Part shown: piece after piece, positions 57,990-64,000 of the stretch
Numbering within the stretch: the stretch's first letter is position 1
Layout: each line of letters starts with the position of its first letter
NCBI RefSeq assembly: GCF_030538595.1
Contig: NZ_JAUNTS010000002.1
Coordinates: forward strand, 124,001-188,000
DNA length: 64,000 nucleotides
Source of the DNA: Kocuria sp.
Lineage (GTDB): Bacteria > Actinomycetota > Actinomycetes > Actinomycetales > Micrococcaceae
Direction: 5' to 3'
Notes under the pieces: generated by a model
Told to the model about the DNA's origin: nothing
The model's input: the letters and a program-made list of their open reading frames with translations, nothing else
Database searches by the model: none
Program-made: the position numbers and the translations under genes

Positions 57990-60917
57990 GTGCCTGCTGA
58001 AACTGTTTCCCCCGCCGTGTCCGTGCCCCAAGCCCAGGCCACTGCTCCCACAGATCTCACGGAGATCGTGGTGCAGGGCGCGCGCGAACACAACCTTCAC
58101 AATGTTGATCTGACCATTCCCCGTGATGCCATGGTGGTTTTCACCGGGCTGTCCGGTTCCGGCAAGTCCTCCCTGGCCTTCGACACCATTTTTGCCGAAG
58201 GTCAAAGGCGTTACGTGGAGTCCTTGTCCTCCTACGCTCGTATGTTCTTGGGCCGTGTGGACAAGCCGGACGTCGACTTCATTGAGGGGCTCTCCCCGGC
58301 GGTTTCCATTGATCAGAAGTCCACCTCAAAGAACCCGCGTTCCACGGTGGGCACCATCACGGAGATTTATGACTACATGCGTCTGCTGTGGGCGCGTGTG
58401 GGTCATCCACACTGCCCGGTCTGCGGTGAACCCATCACCAAGCAGACACCGCAACAGATTGTGGATCGTCTGCTCACCATGCCGCAGCGCACGCGTTTTC
58501 AGGTGTTGGCCCCGGTTGTTCGACGCCGCAAGGGCGAGTTTGCGGATCTGTTCGCCTCTTTGACCCAACAGGGTTATGCCCGCGCGGTGGTTGACGGGGA
58601 GCAGGTCTCGCTGGATGATCCGCCCAAGCTCAAGAAGCAGTACAAGCACGACATTGACGTGGTGATCGACCGCCTGGTGATCAAGGAAGGCATGGAGCGG
58701 CGGCTGACCGACTCCATTGAGACCGCTCTGGGCTTGGCTGATGGCCGTGTGGTGATTGAACTGGTCCTGCGGGAGGGGGAGGAAGCGCCTGACGGGATCG
58801 AACTGCGCCAGAGCTTTTCCGAAAACCTGGCCTGCCCCAACGAACACCCGTTGGGTACGGATGAGATTGAGCCCCGAGCATTCTCCTTCAACGCACCCTT
58901 CGGTGCCTGCCCCGAGTGTGACGGTATTGGCACGCGGTTGGAAGTGGACGAACACCTGGTGGTCCCGGATCCGGACTTGAGCCTGGTGGAGGGTGCCATC
59001 CAACCGTGGGCCTTGGGCAAGTCAACCAGTGACTACTGGAACCGCCTCATGGCGGGGCTGGGGGAGGATCTTGGCTTTGACTTGGTCACCCCCTGGAAGA
59101 ATCTGTCTGCCTCCGCACGCAAGGCTCTTCTGGAAGGCAAGGACTACAAGGTCACGGTGTCCTATAAGAACCGGTGGGGCCGCGAACGGCGCTACAGCCA
59201 GGGCTTTGAGGGCGTCTACACCTACATCCGGCGTAAGCATCAAGAAACTGAGTCCGATCACGCCAAGGACCGGTACGAACAGTACATGCGCCAGATTCCC
59301 TGCCCCGCGTGTCAGGGACAACGTCTGAACCCCACCATGTTGGGGGTCACCGTGGGCGGACTCTCCATTGCTCAGGCAACGGCACTGCCCATGCGGGAGG
59401 CCCTGAGCTTTTTCCAAGGACTGGAACTCAATGAGCGGGAAGCTCGTATTGCAGATCAGGTGTTGAAGGAGATTGAGGCACGCCTGACCTTCCTGCTGGA
59501 TGTTGGACTGGACTACCTGAACTTGGAGCGGGCCTCCGCCACGCTGTCCGGCGGTGAGGCGCAGCGCATCCGGTTGGCCACCCAGATCGGGGCGGGTCTG
59601 GTGGGTGTGCTGTATGTGCTCGATGAACCCTCGATTGGGTTGCACCAGCGTGACAACCGCCGGTTGATCCAAACGTTGACCAAACTGCGGGACATGGGCA
59701 ACACCCTGATTGTGGTGGAACATGATGAGGACACCATCCGGGAAGCCGACTGGATTGTGGATGTGGGTCCGGGTGCTGGTGAGCGCGGTGGCCGGGTGGT
59801 GCACTCCGGTGGATACCAGGAGTTGCTGGCCAATCATGACTCCATCACTTCCGACTACCTCTCCGGACGCAAGCGCATTGAGGTGCCGGCCACTCGGCGG
59901 CCCATAGACCCCAAGCGCGTGTTGACCGTGATCGGTGCGCAGGAGAACAACCTGCAGAACATCAACGTCACTTTTCCGCTGGGTGTCTTCACTGCCGTGA
60001 CGGGGGTGTCCGGCTCCGGCAAGTCCTCCCTGGTGAACGAGATTCTTTACACCAAGCTGGCCAATGAGCTCAACGGCGCCAAGCAGGTACCGGGACGTCA
60101 CAAGCGCATTGAAGGCGCGGATCAACTCAAGAAGATCGTGCACGTGGATCAGTCGCCGATTGGACGCACGCCGCGCTCCAACCCCGCCACCTATTCGGGG
60201 GTTTTTGACCGGATTCGTAAGTTGTTCGCGGACACCCCGGAAGCCAAGATCCGTGGGTATCAGCCGGGCCGGTTTTCGTTCAACGTCAAGGGGGGGCGCT
60301 GTGAGGCCTGCTCAGGTGATGGCACGTTGAAAATTGAGATGAACTTTCTGCCGGATGTTTACGTCCCCTGTGAGGTCTGCAAGGGTGCGCGGTACAACCG
60401 GGAGACACTGGAGGTGCACTACAAGGGCAAGTCCATTGCGGAAGTCTTGGACATGCCCATTGAGGAGGCTGCTGAGTTCTTCTCCGCCTACACCGCCATT
60501 GCACGGCACCTGAACACCCTGGTGGACGTTGGCTTGGGTTACGTGCGCCTGGGCCAGCCGGCCACCACGCTGTCCGGTGGTGAGGCGCAACGCGTCAAGT
60601 TGGCGGCGGAACTGCAGAAGCGCTCCCACGGTGACACCATTTACGTGTTGGACGAACCCACCACCGGCCTGCACTTTGAGGACATCAGCAAGTTGCTGAA
60701 GGTGCTGCAAGGATTGGTGGACAAGGGCAACTCCGTCATGACCATCGAGCATAATTTGGATGTCATCAAGACTGCGGACTGGGTGATCGACATGGGACCT
60801 GACGGAGGCTCCGGTGGAGGTCGCGTGGTGGCGGAAGGAACACCGGAGCAGGTGGCTGCCAATCCGGACAGCCACACTGGTATGTTCTTGAAAGAGATCC
60901 TTGAGGGGGAGCGGTGA
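57990..60917 (+). CDS. uvrA: Excinuclease ABC subunit UvrA
   Basis: A 975-residue UvrA, the damage-sensing ABC ATPase of nucleotide excision repair. Both Walker A motifs ([12 protein letters not shown] and [12 protein letters not shown]) and both ABC signatures (LSGGEAQRI and LSGGEAQRV) are intact. Zinc motifs are CPVCGEP and the C-terminal module CEACSGDG ... CEVCKGARY. The start is set at GTG 57990 from promoter spacing; TTG 57960 would add ten residues. The stop overlaps plsC (GTGA). Confidence 0.96.
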   Translation: MPAETVSPAVSVPQAQATAPTDLTEIVVQGAREHNLHNVDLTIPRDAMVVFTGLSGSGKSSLAFDTIFAEGQRRYVESLSSYARMFLGRVDKPDVDFIEGLSPAVSIDQKSTSKNPRSTVGTITEIYDYMRLLWARVGHPHCPVCGEPITKQTPQQIVDRLLTMPQRTRFQVLAPVVRRRKGEFADLFASLTQQGYARAVVDGEQVSLDDPPKLKKQYKHDIDVVIDRLVIKEGMERRLTDSIETALGLADGRVVIELVLREGEEAPDGIELRQSFSENLACPNEHPLGTDEIEPRAFSFNAPFGACPECDGIGTRLEVDEHLVVPDPDLSLVEGAIQPWALGKSTSDYWNRLMAGLGEDLGFDLVTPWKNLSASARKALLEGKDYKVTVSYKNRWGRERRYSQGFEGVYTYIRRKHQETESDHAKDRYEQYMRQIPCPACQGQRLNPTMLGVTVGGLSIAQATALPMREALSFFQGLELNEREARIADQVLKEIEARLTFLLDVGLDYLNLERASATLSGGEAQRIRLATQIGAGLVGVLYVLDEPSIGLHQRDNRRLIQTLTKLRDMGNTLIVVEHDEDTIREADWIVDVGPGAGERGGRVVHSGGYQELLANHDSITSDYLSGRKRIEVPATRRPIDPKRVLTVIGAQENNLQNINVTFPLGVFTAVTGVSGSGKSSLVNEILYTKLANELNGAKQVPGRHKRIEGADQLKKIVHVDQSPIGRTPRSNPATYSGVFDRIRKLFADTPEAKIRGYQPGRFSFNVKGGRCEACSGDGTLKIEMNFLPDVYVPCEVCKGARYNRETLEVHYKGKSIAEVLDMPIEEAAEFFSAYTAIARHLNTLVDVGLGYVRLGQPATTLSGGEAQRVKLAAELQKRSHGDTIYVLDEPTTGLHFEDISKLLKVLQGLVDKGNSVMTIEHNLDVIKTADWVIDMGPDGGSGGGRVVAEGTPEQVAANPDSHTGMFLKEILEGER

Positions 60918-61600
60918 AGCTGTACCGGGCAACACAAAAGGCCGTGGGTCTGGCGTTCCGGGTGGTCTGCCGCCCCACCATCACAGGTCAGCACAATTTC
61001 CCCGCCAGCGGTCCGGTGATCGTGGCCTCCAACCACCTATCCTTCTTGGACGGCATCATCATCTCCGCTTTGATGCCCCGCCGTGTTGGGTTCATCACCA
61101 AAGCCTCACTGGCCAATGCCCCCGGCATCAAGGGCAAATTCATGACCTTTGTCTACGGTGTGCTGGGCCTGATCCCTGTGGATCGTTCCAGGCAGTCCGA
61201 GTCCGTTGCCGCTTTGGACCCCGCTCTCAAACTGCTGGCCGACGGCGGAGTGTTCGGGGTGTTCCCGGAAGGCACCCGGTCCCGGGACGGGCGTTTGTAT
61301 CGCGGCCGTACGGGGGTGGCGTTCACCGCCCTGTCTACCGGTGCCCCCGTGGTTCCCGTGGCGCTGAAAGGCACCGAAAAGCTGCAACGCCCGGGCTCCC
61401 GCATGATTGTGCCGCGCAAGTTTGAGCTACACATCGGCCAGCCGTTGCCCATCGACCGAGTGGATGGGCGCCAGACCGGCGCGCAGCGCCGCGCCGTCGT
61501 TGATCGGGTCATGGACGCGATCGCTGAGCTTTCCGGCCAGGAACGCGCGGACACGTACAACAACCCGCCGTCCGTGGAGCGTGACGCCGCCCGTGGCTGA
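60914..61600 (+). CDS. plsC: 1-Acylglycerol-3-phosphate acyltransferase-like
   Basis: A 228-residue PlsC-family acyltransferase. The catalytic HX4D motif is NHLSFLD (His41, Asp46), and the substrate phosphate motif is FPEGTRS (118-124). Block IV, VPVALKG, follows. It probably makes phosphatidic acid from lysophosphatidic acid, though related enzymes accept other acyl acceptors. It is sandwiched between uvrA (4-base overlap) and uvrC (8-base overlap), so it is cotranscribed with repair genes, a common actinobacterial arrangement. Confidence 0.92.
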   Translation: MKLYRATQKAVGLAFRVVCRPTITGQHNFPASGPVIVASNHLSFLDGIIISALMPRRVGFITKASLANAPGIKGKFMTFVYGVLGLIPVDRSRQSESVAALDPALKLLADGGVFGVFPEGTRSRDGRLYRGRTGVAFTALSTGAPVVPVALKGTEKLQRPGSRMIVPRKFELHIGQPLPIDRVDGRQTGAQRRAVVDRVMDAIAELSGQERADTYNNPPSVERDAARG

Positions 61601-63683
61601 CCCCAGCAGCTACCGGCCGGCTCGGGGGGAAATCCCCACGGACCCGGGTGTGTACCGCTTCCGTGATGCCACGGGGCGCGTGATTTACGTGGGCAAGGCC
61701 AAGAACCTCCGCAACCGCTTGGTCAGTTACTTTGCCCCGTTGCCTTCACTGGCACCCAAAACCCGGACCATGGTCACCACCGCTGCCGGGGTGGAGTGGG
61801 TTGTGGTGGGCTCTGAGTTGGAGTCCCTGCAACTGGAATACACCTGGATCAAGCAGTTCCAGCCGCGGTTCAACATTGCCTACCGGGATGACAAGTCCTA
61901 CCCCTATCTGGCCGTGACCATGGGGGAGAAAGTGCCGCGCGCACTGGTCACCCGCGGCACCAAAAAAAAGGGCACCCGGTATTTTGGTCCCTACTCCCAA
62001 GCGTGGGCCATCCGGGAAACCTTGGACGCCGTCCTACGCGTGTTCCCCGTTCGCTCCTGCGCCCCGGGTGTGTACAAGCGCGCGGAACGATCCGGCCGGC
62101 CGTGTTTATTGGGGTACATCGGCAAATGCACGGCGCCGTGTGTGGGGCAAATCTCCCAGGAGGACCACCGTGCCCTGGCAGAAGACCTGTGTCAGTTCAT
62201 GTCTGGACGGGCCGAGCCCTTCATCAAAGAGCTCGAAGAGAAAATGCGCGCCGCAGCCGCGGTTCAGGACTTTGAAACCGCTGCCGCACGGCGTGACGAC
62301 GTCGAAGCCCTGCGCAAAGCCTTTGAACGCAATGCCGTGGTGCTCTCGGATGCCGTGGATGCGGACTTCTTTGCCCTGGCCGATGACGAACTGGAAGCAG
62401 CCGTTCAGGTGTTTCACGTGCGCGGAGGGCGTATTCGCGGCCAACGCGGGTGGGTCACGGAGAAAGTCGAGGAAACAGACCGGGCGCATCTGCTGGAAGC
62501 CTTGTTGCAACAGGTCTACGGCGAAGGTGCTGCGGACAGCATCACCGGTGCAGAGCTCAGGGCGCAGGCCGCCAGGGAGGAACGGGGGTCGCATCACCGT
62601 CCCCGCAGCGTGGAACTCGACTACCGGGAAGACTTGATTCCCCGCACGGTTCTGGTCTCCGATGAGGTTCAGGGGGCTGCCGATCTGGAAACCTGGTTGA
62701 GCCAACTGCGTGGTTCCAAAGTTTCCATCTCCACGCCGCGTCGCGGGGACAAAGCGCATTTGATGGAAACCGTGCAGGAGAACGCCCGCCAAGCCTTGGC
62801 CCTGCACAAGTCCCGGCGTGCCGGGGACATCACCACCCGGTCTGCCTCACTGCAGCAGTTGCAGGAAGCCCTGGACCTGCCAGAAGCCCTCATGCGCATT
62901 GAGTGTTACGACATCTCCCATGTCCAGGGCACCAATGTGGTGGCCTCCATGGTGGTGTTTGAGGACGGTCTGCCGCGTAAGGCCGAGTACCGCAAATTCG
63001 CCATCACCGGGGAGGCAGCCCGGGACGACACCGCCTCCATGTACGACGTCATCCACCGCCGCTTCAGCCGCTATCTGGCGCAACAGGCGGAGATGGAGCA
63101 GGGGGACACCGGCCCCAGCACCGGAGCCTTGGATCCGGACTCCCTGGACTCGGATCCCGCAGCGCGCAAGCGCTTTGCCTACCCTCCCAACTTGGTGGTG
63201 GTGGACGGCGGGCCACCGCAAGTGGCTGCCGCAGCACAGGCGTTGGAGGATCTGGGAGTCGTGGACGTGGCCGTGGTGGGGCTGGCCAAGCGACTGGAAG
63301 AAGTGTGGGTGCCAGATGACGAGTTCCCGGTCATCCTGCCCCGCGCCTCCGAGGCCCTGTACCTCATGCAGCGGGTCCGGGATGAGGCCCACCGGTTTGC
63401 CATCACCTTCCACCGCGCCAAGCGCACCAAGTCCATGATCAGTTCCGTACTGGATGAGCTACCGGGCGTTGGCCCCGCCAAACAAAAGGCTCTGCTCAAA
63501 CATTTCGGTTCCGCCAAGAAGCTGCGTGCCGCCCGGCTGGAGGAGATTCAAGAGGTGGACGGCTTTGGACCGGCGTTGGCCGCGAAAGTCATGGCCGCCC
63601 TCCACGACCGCTCCTCTGAAGATGCCCAGCACGGTGAAGCGGATCCCGCCGTCAACATGGCCACCGGCGAAATCCTGGATTGA
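61593..63683 (+). CDS. uvrC: Excinuclease ABC subunit UvrC
   Basis: A 696-residue UvrC that makes the dual incisions. The N-terminal GIY-YIG nuclease begins GVYRFRDATGRVIYVGKAKNL. A cysteine-rich stretch (CLLGYIGKCTAPC) follows, then a UVR domain (near 215-245). The C-terminal RNase H-like nuclease has ECYDISHVQG and VVDGGPPQV, and tandem helix-hairpin-helix motifs end in LPGVGPAKQKALLKHF. Acidic inserts add to the usual length. The GTG at 61593 overlaps plsC by 8 bases and is where family homology begins; the longer frame upstream lies inside plsC. Confidence 0.96.
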   Translation: MADPSSYRPARGEIPTDPGVYRFRDATGRVIYVGKAKNLRNRLVSYFAPLPSLAPKTRTMVTTAAGVEWVVVGSELESLQLEYTWIKQFQPRFNIAYRDDKSYPYLAVTMGEKVPRALVTRGTKKKGTRYFGPYSQAWAIRETLDAVLRVFPVRSCAPGVYKRAERSGRPCLLGYIGKCTAPCVGQISQEDHRALAEDLCQFMSGRAEPFIKELEEKMRAAAAVQDFETAAARRDDVEALRKAFERNAVVLSDAVDADFFALADDELEAAVQVFHVRGGRIRGQRGWVTEKVEETDRAHLLEALLQQVYGEGAADSITGAELRAQAAREERGSHHRPRSVELDYREDLIPRTVLVSDEVQGAADLETWLSQLRGSKVSISTPRRGDKAHLMETVQENARQALALHKSRRAGDITTRSASLQQLQEALDLPEALMRIECYDISHVQGTNVVASMVVFEDGLPRKAEYRKFAITGEAARDDTASMYDVIHRRFSRYLAQQAEMEQGDTGPSTGALDPDSLDSDPAARKRFAYPPNLVVVDGGPPQVAAAAQALEDLGVVDVAVVGLAKRLEEVWVPDDEFPVILPRASEALYLMQRVRDEAHRFAITFHRAKRTKSMISSVLDELPGVGPAKQKALLKHFGSAKKLRAARLEEIQEVDGFGPALAAKVMAALHDRSSEDAQHGEADPAVNMATGEILD

Positions 63684-63709
63684 ACCGAGTGCAGGGCACG
63701 ACGGACGGA

Positions 63710-63715
63710 TAGGCT
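63710..63715 (+). promoter_or_regulatory. -10 element for leaderless rapZ
   Basis: TAGGCT is followed by 6 bases and the rapZ GTG at 63722. No ribosome binding site is visible between. Confidence 0.5.
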
Positions 63716-63721
63716 TGTGCT

Positions 63722-64000
63722 GTGACGCAGCACAGCTCATCCCCGGAACCCGTCCAGTCCGATCCCACGCCTGACAACGATCGCGTACCCCAGCCAGAAC
63801 GCAAAGCCGAACTGCTGGTGGTCACGGGCATGTCCGGTGCAGGGCGTTCCACCGCAGCCAACGCACTGGAGGACCAGGGCTGGTACGTGGTGGACAACCT
63901 GCCACCGCAGATGTTGCAGCCTCTGGCTGACTTGGTCTCCCGTACGCCGGAAGCCATCCCGCGCCTGGCCGTGGTCATTGATGTGCGCGGCAAGGCGCTG
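63722..64000 (+). CDS. rapZ: RNase adapter protein RapZ (YvcJ family), N-terminal part
   Basis: The first 93 codons of a RapZ/YvcJ nucleotide-binding protein run off the window end. A polar N-terminal extension of about 30 residues precedes the P-loop [11 protein letters not shown] and the conserved VVDNLPPQM, then VVIDVRG. The family binds nucleotides or sugar phosphates; in E. coli it guides RNase E to GlmZ, and in actinobacteria the role is unclear. The uvrC-rapZ order, normally continued by whiA, is typical. The GTG start fits the upstream TAGGCT hexamer. Confidence 0.93.
   Translation, partial: MTQHSSSPEPVQSDPTPDNDRVPQPERKAELLVVTGMSGAGRSTAANALEDQGWYVVDNLPPQMLQPLADLVSRTPEAIPRLAVVIDVRGKAL

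Overview
This 64 kb window is a stretch of core chromosome from a high-GC Gram-positive bacterium, most likely order Micrococcales and probably family Micrococcaceae. The evidence is an actinobacterial gene order (lepA-hemW, hrcA-dnaJ-rsmE-phoH-ybeY-era, recO-uppS, uvrA-plsC-uvrC-rapZ), actinobacteria-specific families (DUF3097, DUF3043, HGxxPAAW, CtaF, ANTAR regulator, DUF3516 helicase), a long HisG without HisZ, frequent GTG/TTG starts and frequent leaderless-looking promoters. GC looks near 60% by eye (not counted), modest for the family. The genus cannot be named from this sequence alone.

Layout. 1-10.5 kb: translation, chaperone and ribosome maturation genes (lepA end, hemW, two minus-strand conserved hypotheticals, hrcA, dnaJ, rsmE, a GerMN-type lipoprotein, phoH, ybeY, era). 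10.7-20.7 kb: an LCP cell-wall ligase, leuA with a Leu-rich leader peptide, recO, uppS, an alpha/beta hydrolase, pyrD, DUF3043, an M20 dipeptidase and erpA. 21-24 kb: cytochrome c oxidase subunits ctaC-ctaD-ctaF between two strong hairpins. 24.2-33.5 kb: a histidine-tryptophan supercluster (hisE, hisG, hisF, hisI, trpE, two small membrane proteins, a fused trpC-trpB, trpA) ending in lgt. 33.7-42 kb: gltB-gltD, pyk and tRNA-Leu(CAA). 42-52.6 kb: ANTAR response regulator, polA, rpsA, yigZ, coaE, uvrB and terC; terC is preceded by a candidate yybP-ykoY manganese riboswitch. 52.7-57.5 kb, minus strand: a SatD-like HTH protein with a four-helix membrane partner, a DUF3516 helicase and an MBL-fold hydrolase. 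57.5-64 kb: a small membrane protein, uvrA, plsC, uvrC and the start of rapZ.

Working together. The his/trp block draws on PRPP and chorismate. No trpF, trpD or trpG is present; actinobacteria usually cover trpF with PriA elsewhere. UvrA, UvrB, UvrC and PolA supply most of nucleotide excision repair within 21 kb. CtaC/D/F form part of the terminal oxidase, and LCP, UppS and Lgt serve the envelope. No CRISPR array, prophage, insertion sequence or defence island was recognised. The most unusual items are the TrpC-TrpB fusion, the leuA leader peptide, the terC riboswitch candidate, the SatD-like/membrane pair with twin palindromic sites in its promoter, and a 26-bp perfect inverted repeat between pyrD and DUF3043.
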